Of a stretch of 64,000 bases of DNA, positions 32,488 to 44,400 are shown piece by piece; the first letter of the stretch is position 1; each line of letters starts with the position of its first letter. Origin of the DNA: Peribolospora baueri. Taxonomy: Eukaryota > Basidiomycota > Peribolosporomycetes > Peribolosporales > Peribolosporaceae. The stretch lies in assembly GCA_029717555.1 (NCBI GenBank), contig JAMDHS010000058.1:62001-126000 (forward strand), read 5' to 3'. The position numbers and the translations under genes are program-made. The notes under the pieces are model-generated. The model ran no database searches and was not told where the DNA came from. It was given only the letters and a program-made list of their open reading frames with translations.

Positions 32488-35400
32488 TCAGATCTCGAGC
32501 GAGACATGGCCGATCTTGGTGGAGACCTTGGTCTCGCCAAACCAATCCCTCTTCTCCTCTTCACTGATCGCTGCCGGCCTGTTCCGACCGCCTCCCCTGC
32601 GCTGGAGGGAACGGAGGCGAAGAGAATCCAAAGTCGATGAGGCATCATCATCATCTCCGCCTTGCCCCTCCTCCCCACGCCAATACCAAGAATACCCAGT
32701 CGAAGCGCCGCCCGGCCTCCCTTTCCCTTTGCCGCCCTCCGTCTCCGTAACCAAAGTTTTCTTAGCCCCCTCGCCATCCTTCTCGCCCTCCTCCCCTTCC
32801 CCTTCCCACTCCCTCAACTTGTACTCCCTCCTTCCAAAGTTGCTACTCAGCCTGAATCGTCCCTCAAACATCTTCGCCATCTTGACGTTCACGCTCCCCT
32901 TGCTCGTCCTAGCCTCCGAGATGAGCGGCGTGAAGGGCGGCTGAGAGAGGTAGTCCAAGCTCAGGTCCGTCATCGATCCCGAGGCGTGAACGGTGACCGG
33001 GTGTCGCGTCCGCTCGTCCGTGGCCACACCGAGGGCGATCGGATCGTTCCAGGAGAACTTTGTACGGCCGAGTGTGGCAAGCACGGAGGCGAGCGAGGGA
33101 GATGCGGTGGAGGAAGAAGAGGCAACGTCGCCTCCCTCCCCGTCGGAATCAGGCTCTGGAAGAGGAGGTAGAGGTACAAAGTCGTTGACGACGCGCACTT
33201 TGGCGTCTACGGTGCCGACTCTAGCGTTGATGTCGAGGCTGTTGGACACGGAGAAAGTGCCGTTGATCCGGCCAGCGTCGACAGAGAAGGAGGCGTCGTG
33301 AGAGCGAAAAGCCTGACGACGCACAGCGTAGGAAAAATAAATCGTTAGGTCAGTACTTGAACCGAGCGGACGCACTCCTAAAAACGCGACTACCACGAGT
33401 GCGTATCACGAGTGCGAGAATCGCATCTCCGAAACCCCCCCCCCCCCGGCGACTCACGTTATCATCCATGACAATCTCACCCGCCGACACTCTCACATCC
33501 AACTGTCCGACCGCAATGTCATTCAACCGTCCTTTCTCAGCATCAGACGACGCCGACCCGGACGGCGATCCGGACTCCACCTCGCGCGCGTTCGCCTCCA
33601 AAAGCAAAACGCTCATGAGAGGCACGTCGAGCTCCAAACGGGGGAGTAGGAGAGATACGTTGGCGAGGTCGCGGTAAGGTCTGAAAGAGGACGGTAAGGA
33701 GGGAGATGAGGAAAGAGAAGATTGGGGGGACCACGACGAGGGGGAGGCGGCGAAGATGCCGGTGGGTGACGACAATGGCGAGCTGGGGGGCGAGTCGTCG
33801 TCGTCGGAAGCGGAAGAAGGCGGGAGACGGAGGACGATGTTGAACCAGAGCGGGAGATACTTTTCCCTCGTCGAGCGAGTCTGAAGAGAAAGGAGCGGTG
33901 AGCGTGGCCAAAGTTTGCCCATCAGCTCGACCGGCCGACTCCCAGAGCGACTAGAGACCGGTGATGGGAAAGGACAAGATGGAAAGAGGAACCGAGTTCG
34001 ACTCACATATACACCTACGCCCCAAGACCGCCCACCCTGCCCATCCATAGCACAGACGTTGACGTCTGCCAAAGCCTTGCGCCCTGCGTCGTGGTCCTCC
34101 CACATGGCCTCCACGTCCACTTGAACACGGTTCTGACCCGGCGGAGGGCGGTAACCTTTCTTTTCGCCTTCCTTGTCCTTGTCGTAGTCGCTGTGGTTAG
34201 GAGGTCGCGGGGATGGACGGGGCGTACCGGTGTCGTCTTCGTCCTCGCCAGTCGGAGTAGCCAACGGAGGTGGAGATGAGGGAGAGCGTGGAAAGGGTGA
34301 CTCTGTATGGTCGTCGGGATGGACGCCGAAAGCGCTGGACAAATCCGCGAGAGCGCCAGACAAGCGAATCCGCGAACGCCCGTCCCCTTTGGCCTGCTGC
34401 GACTGGAAAACGTCCAACCAAGCAGAGTACATGAGGTCTCGCATGAACGAGCGGGATGGAGGAGCGACGACGTAGTGCGACGACCCGCCTGCGGCCACGC
34501 CGGCGTCCTCAGAGGAGACGGAGGAGGACGCCGGAAGGGAAGGATTGTGAGCCGGCTCTTGCGTCCAGTCATACGGCAAGACGACGACGCGACCGACGGC
34601 GTATCCGCCAGAGGTGTGCACCCACACCTTGGGGCCCCGGCGTCCGTGGCTGCCGTTCATTCTGGCCAGATCCGCCGCGGCATCGACAGGGAGATAAAAG
34701 GTCGAAGTGGAGGACCAGAGCTGCTTCGTATCGGGATCGGAAGGAGTGTGGACGCCTTGGTCGCCAGGGGATTCGTGCCCGTCGTGAGGCTCAAAAGGAA
34801 TCTGGTCCCTCCTCCGTCGTCGTCGCATTCCCACCTCTTCGCTCCCCGGCCCCTCCTTCGCCCAAATCGCCTCCGTCCTCCCGCCCCTCATTCTCCCCCT
34901 CACACCCGCGTCCCCGGTCTCCGACTTCCACCCCTTAGGCGCAAGCGCGGTACCGACGGTGCCCGTCTCGTTCCACGACTTATCCACCTCGACGAGCGCC
35001 GGCTCGCTCCACATGTTGCACGCCAACGGGGTGCCCTCAGTGAAGGGCGGCAAGGGGGCGAAGGGGTTCGGGACGCGCTTACCGCCACGACCGGGTCCCA
35101 ATCGGCCTCCGAAGATCGGCGGCGGTCGGGCTGGACGAGGGCGGTGGCGAGGTCGCCCGTCCTCGCCGTCCTTTGCCTTTCGCAAGGGCGCGGTGACCTT
35201 CCACGTCACGAGGGCGATCCAAACGCCGGAGAGGACGACGGCGCACACGAAAGCGACGAAAAATCGCCTTTTTGCTGTCCACGACGCGGCTGCGCGACGT
35301 TTGCGAGCGGCGCGGATGGGGTGACTGCCGGAGGGGGAGGTCGAGGAGAGGAGGGGAACGTAGGATGCTTCCACGTCCGAGAGGGCGTCCGTGATCGCCG

Positions 35401-36265
35401 AGGTGACTGAGGCGCCATCGTCGGAGGAGACGGAGCTGCGTCGGGGGCGCGATGACAGCGCACCTAACGCCGGCCCCTCTTGCACATCCCTCGGGTCGTC
35501 ATTTCCTCCTTCTTCCGCCGTCTCATCCTGCGCCGCATCCACGCCGTCGTCGTCGACGGATCCTTCCGTGCCGGCGGCCCTTCGCAACCGTCTAGCCTGC
35601 TCCTGAGCATCGAACACAGGTGGCGTCCTAGATCTCGGTTGAGGGACAACGGTAACCGGAGCCTGAGCGGCGGCGACGGCGAGCGCAGGGGAGGAGTGGC
35701 CGGGAGGACCAGGGTAAGCGGGCGCGGGACCGAAGGGGTGAGAAGTGTCAGCCGATTCCGGAGGACGATAGAGCGGTTGGTCTTCCGTGAGGCCGAGATT
35801 TCGTTGGTAGTACTGGATCTCCGCTTGAATGATATCTTCCGGGTTGAGAGGGGGGAGTAAGGCGAGGGAGAGTGGATGGCGAGACGACGCGGCGGTGACA
35901 TCGGAAGAGGTGGAAGGTCCGGCGCTATCGGACGAGGTGGATACGCCGGAGGACAAGGCCAGAGAGGGCGTGGAGAGGGAATTGGAAGGGGAGTGAGAGG
36001 CATTGAAGGAGGCGCCGTCCGAGGGCAGCTGCGCCTGCAACGCGGCTCGAGTCTGTATCGTTAAAAGGGATGGGCGGGTCAGGGATAAATGCCAGGTTAA
36101 ATAAAAGACCAAGTAAGACAGGAAGCGTGCGGTTGAAAGGCAGATACGATCTAGAGAGCACCACAATGACGATATAGAGAGACGCGCTGGAGATGGAGAC
36201 GAGACCGGTCGCACCAAACTCACTCTGGCCTCCTCCTCCTCCCTCAAGATGTCCTTGTCAATCAT
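32488..36265 (-). CDS. large single-pass membrane protein of unknown function
   Basis: Exons 36265-36224, 36052-34007, 33880-33458 and 33312-32488 close in frame and give 1111 residues. The N-terminal 280 residues are disordered and Ser/Pro-rich, containing IQAEIQYYQRNLGLTEDQPLYRP split by shorter runs. One clear transmembrane helix follows a basic stretch (about residues 282-305: RRFFVAFVCAVVLSGVWIAL). The rest would lie across the membrane: NMWSEPALVEVDKSWNETG, STFYLPVDAAADLARMNGSH, GYAVGRVVVLPYDW, STREKYLPLWFNIVLRLP, and a repeated beta-strand pattern in the last exon (NGTFSVSNSLDINARVGTVD, ASGSMTDLSLDYLS). This resembles basidiomycete proteins annotated as hypothetical or adhesin-like with a beta-helix type C-terminus. 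Orientation looks type II (basic side cytosolic). Function is unknown. The N-terminal exon is only 14 codons and an earlier exon cannot be excluded. Confidence 0.75.
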
Positions 36266-37502
36266 CTCGTCCAACTACTCTCAGTGCCTCTGCTTCTATT
36301 TTTCAGAGATGTCAAGCCGTTCCCGCCAATGTGTACGGGGTGGTGAGGCAGCTGAGAAGAGGGAGGGGATTGGACGGGGTTGTGCACATGCGCGTGGAGG
36401 ACGGGCGAAGGTTGGGAGGGGCGCAGGACGGACGGTGTGTGAAGACGATGGGAAGTGGAAAAGGAGCGTCCAGCGGCCCAGGAGAAGAAGAGAAAAGGAG
36501 ACGGAAAGACGTATAGAGGGCGGAGAGGTGAGAATGTGGAGAGGAGAAAGACGACGGTGGGAGCTGCGACGACAGCAACCACGACGGAGGCCGATATCCG
36601 ATATCGCGGGGCGGTGTGATTGCCGCAGTCGCAGATGTTCTCCTGAGGACCACTTCGCCCTGCCCGGCCATGCGATGTCCTTCCGACTCGAACGCTCGCA
36701 CAGGCCAAGAGAGAGGAGAGAAACGGGGATGGGGACGGGGACGAGGACGAGGACGAGCGAGCGAATGTTTACCCGGGGCACAGTGCAGTGTTCGGTGACA
36801 CATAGTCTGATCTCGCCCTCTCGTCGCAACATCGGCGATCTCCCCCTAGCTTGCGCCCACCGCACCGCCTTCCGCCCGGCAACGTGTCATGGTCTTGAGC
36901 ATGGAGATATAATCGATACGCAAGGGTAGGAGGAAGTTGCTACGGCGTGGCCAACTCTGTCTTGCCTTGCTTCGGAGTTGGTTACGAGACGATGGCTTTC
37001 TTTACTGTCGCGTCTCGGGAGATGGGCAGCGTCAGGTGCGCCTTGCCTTGGGTTCCTGCCGCCGTGTGTCTTGCCCTCGTGCCTTGTGCACGGGCCACCT
37101 GAGAGGACGGCAGACTCATCGGACGGGGTGGGCCACGCACGACTAGAAAAGCCGGAGATGGACCGCGAGTTCGAACGGTGCGGGCGGGCGCCGTGAGCGT
37201 TCCGTGTTTCCTGCCTATCCTCGCTCGTACTCTTTCTTTCGTAGCAAGCTTGGACTCTCGTCTATTGCACAAGCGCGACGGCAGACGCCGCCCAAATCCT
37301 AATTTCGTAAAGAGTCCCCTGAAATGGGGGAGGAGAGAAGTCTGCCACTCCGACGCGACCCGACAATCCCATATCATCTATCCGTCCATTCCCGACAAGA
37401 GTAGAGTTCGTCTACCCACAAGGTCGACCAAATGTTTCCCTGACAAATAGCCCGCCGCCGACGCTGCGGCATTGTGCCGAGGTCGAATACGGGGGAAAAT
37501 GT
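36266..37502. other. intergenic: promoter of the membrane protein gene and 3' side of the UbiB-like kinase
   Basis: About 1.24 kb. Contains a ggggacg/gaggac repeat patch (36727-36757) and otherwise unremarkable GC-rich DNA. Several reverse frames are open but Arg/Pro/Ser-rich and unrelated to each other. I see no gene. Confidence 0.4.
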
Positions 37503-40236
37503 CTAGCCGAGAAAAGCGGAATCGTCCAAGTCGACGCCGAATTCGCTCCTCGCCATCCTGAAGAAGCGACAAAGGGGGGGGGGGGGGGGAATGGACAAGC
37601 GAAGAAAGGAGGGACGAGTGAGCGTGTGCGGTGGGAGCGCCGCGCCGAACGCCAACGCCGTCTCTTCCCCACTGGCTCACCTCTGCAAACTCTTCTCCAA
37701 GTCATCCTCAAACCCGCCCCGTCCGGCCCCTTCCCGTCCTCCACCGTACCACCACCTACGAAACCAAGCGATCCAATTGGACGCATAAAAGGCAACGTCA
37801 ATGACCAGAAGCGTGAATCGAAAGCGGAAGTAGACCAGTCGATCGTCGAACCAGCTCTTCAGTCGGGTCCGGAGAGCCTGATGAGGCGCGCCACCCGTTT
37901 CGGTCGTCCAGAAGAGTTGAGAAGAGCGGGGCGTGTCAGAGGTCTGCAAGTAGCCGTCGGCGGCGTGTCTGGCGAGGATGTTGATCCGGTTCACCGGCGA
38001 GCCCAACACCTGGTTGTTCGCTTGGATGATCCTCATGGATCTCGAGACGAAGATGAGGGGCTTGGGGATCAGCTCGACGTTGGTGAGGAACGTCTTGATC
38101 TTTTCCTTCATCTCCCTTTGCAGCTCTAAATCCGTTTTCTGCATTCGCTCGCCGCCGCCCGCTTCCTCCTCCTCCATCTTCCTCTTCTCTTTCGTCTCTT
38201 TTGCCTGCCAAGGTCGGAGGAGCGTGACAGACGCGAATAGCTCGGCGTTTCCCACGCCCCATGAGGCGCAGATGCGCTCGACGGAGCGCAAGTCTTGAAC
38301 AAAGATGGCGCGCCAGAGGGAGGAGTAGGTCCTGCGGAAGGCGGGATCCAAGGAGACGTAGAGGCCGTGGTCAATGAGGACCACCTGGTGGTGGCCTTTC
38401 TTGCCGTTCGGGTGACGTCGGACGAGAATGTTGGCCGGATGCCCGTCGGCCCTGCGAAACGAGTATGAAATCGCAATTACGTCTTGAACGGCGACCCTTT
38501 CCCTTATTAGCTTCCCCTTTTTTACAACTTACTGTACGAATCCGTACTGGAAAATTTGCGCGGCAAAGACTTCACAAACACTCGTGACCACCGCCTTGAC
38601 GTCCAAACCCATCCCTTCAATCGCAGCCCGGTCGGTCATCGTACAAGCGCCATCGATCCACTCCATCGTGATCACCCTGGGCGTGCACAGGTCCGGGTAG
38701 ATCTTGGGCACGTACACTTTGCCGTCGCGAAGTGCCGGGTTGGGGTCGGAGAGGACATGGTTGCGGATCCGCTCCGAGTTGGCCGCCTCGATGTCAAAAA
38801 AGGTTTCTTGCTGTGAGAGCGAGGTTGGAGTGGGGAAGGGGCGTGCGCCATGGATCAGAGTAAAGCTCGGTGAGCGACGCCAATGGACCCTTCGACTCAC
38901 CTCCACCTGGTCCGAGATGTATTGAGCGGCGAAGGAGAGAGGAATCTCGAATACATGCTCTGTGCGCCCAGAAGCAGGAAAACACATGCGGCGGCCGGGC
39001 GGGTCATCTACCATTGAGGCGAGGCGAAAAGAAAAGGGGCCATGGTGCGACTCACCGTAGACGAACATGAGTGTCCTGTACGCCCATAGGTCCCACTGGG
39101 CGTGCCGACGAATGTCCGGCCTTTGCACCTTCACCGCCACTTCCTCCACCCGACCATCGGGCGTGCGTAGGAGAGCGTGATGGACCTGGGCGACAGACTG
39201 TCGAGCGTGAGTGGGTTAGGAAAAAGAGTGGTGAGCCGGCGAAGACGAATGGCGTGGCGCGACAGCACCAATCTACGGCGCGCTCCACTCACGGCGGCGG
39301 CCACCGGGACCTCATCTATGCTCTCAAACACCTCGCTCAGAGGCCTCCCAAACTCGGTCTCGAGCGTGCGCTCCACCACAGGCCAAGGCACGTGTTCGGC
39401 GTCGTCGAAAAGCTTGGACAAACGGCGGTACGGCTTGGGGAGGATGGCTGCCTGCACTCCGATCGCCTGGCCAAGCTTGACGTAGAGGCCGCTGGGGGAG
39501 GACGCGTCTCAGCTTGCCCATCCTGTCATGGTCGACTCTCTTACACGACGACGCAGTACCCACCCGTTCTTCTCGCACACATTCAATAAGCGTGCGGCCG
39601 CACGCTCGTGCAGAGCGTTGATGGACTCGAGAGAGTCGCGATCAAAGTTGAACCTTGTTATTCGTACCGTGCCAGTCAATCGGCACAGGTGTGAGTCGAA
39701 CACCTGAGACAATGCCCATCCCTGGTCGTTCGTTCGTTCGTCCGTTCATGCGACACTCACTTGTAATCCAAACCAATGAGCACGCCGTTATACACCGTCC
39801 TCGCGTTCCTCGCCAGCGTACGTTCGTTCCACCTGTTGTCCCAGTAATACAACGCCAAGCCGGAGATGGAGAGGAGGAGGAGGTTGCGTGCGGTGAGGAG
39901 ACGAGTGGCCTTTTCCTTCTTCTTCTTTTTCGGCGGGGAGGACGGTCCGTGTAGAGGTGGAGAGCCGCTGGAGACTACTCGCGAGGTGGAGCTGCTCCGC
40001 GCATGTCGAGCGAGCAAGGACTCTGCGGCGACTCGGTGAGGAACGAGGGACGAGAACGGTCTCGCTGGGGAGAGGTGGACGATGGACGACGGTTTTCCGG
40101 GCAGCGTCAGCTGCTGCGCAAGACTGCTGGCAGTACCGAAACGTGGACGCAGTCGAGAGGTGGGTGGCGGGGAGGAGAGTGAAGAGAATGCAGAGGGCGA
40201 GGCGACGAGGCGCGAAAGGGCGAACCTGTGCGCCAT
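37503..40236 (-). CDS. mitochondrial ABC1/UbiB-family atypical kinase, ADCK1/Mcp2-like
   Basis: First exon 40236-39761 encodes a mitochondrial-type N-terminus (MAHRFALSRLVASPSAF) and one membrane helix (NLLLLSISGLALYYW), ending in VYNGVLIGLDYK. Later exons carry the UbiB core: YVKLGQAIGVQAAILP (the KxGQ motif of this family), FDDAEHVPW, VEEVAVKVQRPDIRRHAQWD (the ATP lysine), QETFFDIEAANSERI, PRVITMEWIDGACTM, FVQDGHPANILVRR (the catalytic-loop region) and VVLIDHGLYVSLDP (DHG in place of DFG). The last exon (37505 end) adds RMARSEFGVDLDDSAFLG. Such proteins sit in the inner membrane or intermembrane space; yeast Mcp2/Cqd2 affects coenzyme Q and lipid distribution. I place it nearest ADCK1/Mcp2 rather than COQ8 because the COQ8 AAAS loop is replaced; that sub-assignment is inference. 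Confidence 0.85.
37577..37590. repeat. G/C homopolymer inside the last intron of the UbiB-like gene
   Basis: A run of about 13-14 G on the forward strand; in the transcript it is a C-run forming most of the pyrimidine tract just before the final acceptor. It is also a likely site of sequencing or replication slippage. Confidence 0.7.
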
Positions 40237-41494
40237 GAATGAGTCTGATGAACGACGGCAGACGTAACGTAACGGGCGACCTCAATCAAGCAAGCTTTGG
40301 ACGAGGGGCGACGGCTAGGACGAAAGAGAGACAATTTGAGATGGGGCGCACGGGGTGTTGGGATGAAGGAAGGAGTACATTTGTAGCTGCTCCGGTCCAG
40401 CTCGGTGCGGTGGCCGAGGTGGTGGTAGTGGTAGTGGTTCGCTGAGACCGACGCGACGCGCTTCGGCCGGCGCGGCCTCGATCGGCAGGCAGGCGAGCGG
40501 GGGCGGATGGCCGATTAGAAAACGTCAATGTCCCGCGAGTTCTGCTTGGAAAACACCAAAGAGTCCTCGGAGATCCAAAAGATATTGAGATTGACGAAGC
40601 AGGGAGAGAAGAGGAAAGAGGAGAGAGTCGGGAAGGCGAGGGACGACGGAAAACACTTGGTTCGTAACATTACAGAGTGATTTGAAAAGTCGGATGGATT
40701 GGATTGGTGGTTAGAAGGATGAATGGATGAATGGATGGATGGGGGGATGGTTCGAGGACACGCGAAGTAACGTATGTACGAGTGTGTTGTAGCGTCTCTA
40801 ACGAGGAGAGCCAACCCCCCCGGCGCGTTCGCTCGAGTCTCGTTCGCCCCTGTTATCGGTTTCGCTCCTCCTCGAACGAAGCAGCGATGGTCGGAATCGC
40901 AACAAGGCGAGTGAGCCAAGTTGGCGTTTCGGTTATGTTATTCCTACGAAGGGGATGGATAGTCGGGGTCAAGTCGACTTGACTGGGCAGATGGGGCGCG
41001 AAAACGGTACGGTGGATGGTAAAAAGCAGGAAGCAGTCATATTGACGTCGCCGGGCTGGTTTGGTTGGGTTGGGTGGTTAGGATGGACTATCAAAATTGG
41101 AGCGCGGATCGCGTGGGTCGACTTGTCAACTGAACCGAGCAGGTCGGGGAGAATAAGACAGAACGGAAACGGACGTGTGTGGAATGAAAACCAAAAGGTG
41201 ATGCCGATCAAAACCATGAATGGGGTTGGTTTGGGAGGAGCGAAAAATCAAGTGTACATATGTCGGTGCGAATGGGACGAAAGCGGACGGACGGATGGGC
41301 GGACGAGCGGGCAAGAGAAAGAAGACCGGACAGAGCAGGGAAGTCTTGAGGGGTGGATGAATAAACCAAGTATGGCGAACAGCGGAGCGGAGTGACCTTG
41401 ACGGGATGAGAAGTGATGCGGTGGTACCGGGTAGCGGATATCGTATATCGTGCGAACGAACGAATGAATGAAACGAACGCCGAAAGATCGATCG
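40237..41494. other. intergenic: promoter of the UbiB-like gene and 3' side of WHI3
   Basis: About 1.26 kb. Contains an interrupted ggat repeat (about 40690-40750) and gtggt repeats (about 40420-40440). Much of it may be the 3' UTR of the WHI3-type mRNA. No further gene seen. Confidence 0.4.
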
Positions 41495-44400
41495 TCAGGC
41501 GCCGATCGCGGCGAAAGGCTGGAAGCCGCCGTCTCTGAGCGTGGGCGTGGGGCCTTGCGCTTGTCCGGACGGCGCCGTCGACCGCGCGGGCGGCGCGACG
41601 GATGTCGACCTAGATTGCTCCGCCGTCAACCCAGGCGGGAACGTGGAAGGGAGGCCAGCGGGCCCGTCGCCGAAAGGAGGGAACCCCGGAGGAGCGCCGG
41701 GCGTGCCCGTGCGGCCGTCGCTGTCTGCGGGTGCGGAAGGAAGACCGAAAGGCGGAGTAGAAGCTGTGCCTTGGCGTTGCTGCTGCAGTTGGGCGGCGGG
41801 CATGGAAGGCGCCATGTTGAAGCCGGACGGACCGGAGCGCGGAGTCTGCACCTTTGACGCGCTCATCGGACCAAAGGGGAAAGTGCTCGGTTGTCCGGCC
41901 GGAGTCGGCTGCAGGCTGACGATACAGTTAGGACCTGGCGGAGGAGGTGCGCCGGTCTGGAGGTACGACGAGCTCTGGGCGTGGGCGGGTTGGGGGAGCG
42001 TGACCGGAGGGAGGTTATTGGCGTTGTTGAGAGGGCCAGGGATCGAATTGGAGCGCACTCCAAGCGGGTTCTTGCTGTACGAGAGCCGAATGCCACCGCC
42101 TTTGACGAGACCGCCAAGGGTGTGGCCGTACAGGTCGTTGAGTGCCATGGTGGCATGCTGCACGTCGTCAAACTCGACAAAACACATTGGCCCGTTCCCT
42201 TTCTGCCGAAAGCAAAGCTGCCTGAACCCAACACACCGTCCGAACAAGGCCCTCAGGCCATCCTCAAGCTGTACGACGGTCTGTCCGGCGACGTTGCTCG
42301 GCAGGTTGCCGACGAACAGCGTCGTCCCAGGAGGGTTCTGGTCGGCCGGGTTGTTGGTACGTGACGCCCACGTCGGGCTCGGCAAACCAGGACTGGGGAG
42401 CGAGGTGGGGCTGGGCAGGCCTCCGGCGCCAGTCGGGACGGTCGCTCCTGCCCCACCATCGCCGCCGCCGCTGCCCGCTGGGGGACAACCACCACCGCTG
42501 CCGGAAATGGGAACAGCGTTGGAGGCGGCCGTGTTGAGGGACAAACCGCCGAGGCGCGACGAAATGTTTGCCGTGGGCTGAGCCTGTCGCTGAGCGGTGG
42601 TAGTGGCGGCGGCGGAGCTGGTGGGAGGGATCATGACGAACGCTCTGCTAGCGTCCCACGGCGGACTGGAGCCAGATTGACTGCCTGGGCCCCGATGCTG
42701 CTGCTGCTGCTGCTGCTGCAAGTCTTCCGGCTTAGGCATAGCACCAGGCGTGGCTGTGGGCGTCGCCTCGCTATCGCTGTTACCCGTGTCGCCCCGCGCC
42801 ACACTCGTAGCAGGCGTCTCGGGGGGACTACCCCTACTGGACGAAGTGGCGCCCGAGTCAAGGGAAGACTTTGCAGAGCGATGCTGGTGCTCCTCCTGCC
42901 AAAACGAGGACGTGAGTGGAATCGACGCCGCCGCCGGCGGCGGCGGGAGGTCGCGGACGAAATAATCCAACGGACCGGGACCAAAAGTCCACTGCTGCTG
43001 ATGATATCCATGTTGTTGTTGTTGCTGCTGCTGCTGCTGCTCGTTTCCGCGAACGTTTGACGAGCTGCGACTGGCGAGGCTAGAGTTGCTAGGCGCATTG
43101 CTCAAGCTTCGATGGCCTGGCGCCGGGCTCAGGCCTGCACTACCGCTTCGACCGAGGCCGAAGGCGTCTGCAGAGGTGCCGTGTCCGAGACTATCAGGCG
43201 GGGAAAGCAGCCCGGTCGCCGATCCCTCCAGGCCCAATGAGGGCCCTGGTCCCCCAGGGTGCGGAAAATGATGACCGAGGTGCTGCTGGTGTTGATGGTA
43301 CATGTCTGGAGGCGGCCCTCCCTGCTGCTGCTCCTGTTGCTGTTGTTGTTGCGACTGCTGCTGCTGTTGCTGAGGGAAACCGCCCGGAACGGGGCCGCCG
43401 CTGCCACCACTACCGAAGCCATACGAGTCTAACGATGGCATTCCAGGCGGCATGGGTCCACCTGGCGGGCCACCGCCGACAAGGCGTCCGTCTCGCTCTC
43501 GCTCATAGATCGGATGAATGTGGGAAGGACTCTGGGGCGGACCGACTCCAAGGGGCAGAAGCTTGTCCGCCCCGGGCGGTGGTGGCGGCGGCGGCGGCCC
43601 GCCCATGCCACCGTCTAAGACGGAGAGGCCGGAACCGGGCGGCGGGAGGGCGGGGTTGAGCGAAGCAGTGAGGGGAAGGGGCCTCTGCTTGGTGTGCAAG
43701 TTCTTCTTTGCCATCTCCGTCTTGAGCACGCACCCACGGTCGCTATCGACCCTCTTGCCATTGAGCGCGTCCCGCGCGGCGAGCGCCTCGTCGCGCGTGC
43801 GGAACTTGGCGAACCCGATGATCTGCTTCGTCTTGGCGCCCGGACCAGAGCTGTTCGGTTGCGGTCCCCCGGCACCAGACCCCAATCCGCCCAGTAAGGA
43901 GGAGAGAGAGTCTACGCCGGCCGGTCCACCGTTGCGTCCGAGCGCGACGGCCAGAGCGGCCGAAGCCTCGTCCCAGCCCTGCGATGTGCCTCCGGGCCCG
44001 ACGGTGGCGGAGAGAGAACCAATATCGAGCGGCGCGCCAGGAACGCGCACGTTGACCAAGTTGTACGCGCCGCCGATTCCGCCCATCGGAGCGGGTCCAC
44101 TGCCGGGTGCGGCACCCTCCGTCTTGCCCGCGAGACCAGCCGGAGGGTTGTTCCCGGCGGGGATCTTGAGCGTGGCGGCCTCGAAGCCAGGAGCGAAGAG
44201 GAACATGTTGTTGAACTCGCGCTCGGTCATGTCATCAGGGAAGCCGACGATGAAGACAGTGGTGATCTCCTCTGGCGGCAGAGGCCCGCTCGGGCCGCCC
44301 GAAGACGCCTGCGACTGTTGTTGCGGCGGTGGGGGAGGTTGTCCCTGTGGTTGTCCTGCGCCGAACTGGCTCAGCTGGGCGTCTCGCATCTGGTGGTGGT

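Noticed and set aside
34307-35410. Forward frame of 367 codons across the membrane protein gene
   Set aside because: It lies opposite the well-supported reverse frame and has Arg-rich shadow composition.
36296-36865. Reverse frames upstream of the membrane protein gene as a missing first exon or gene
   Set aside because: Three overlapping frames with similar low-complexity content and no consistent splice path.
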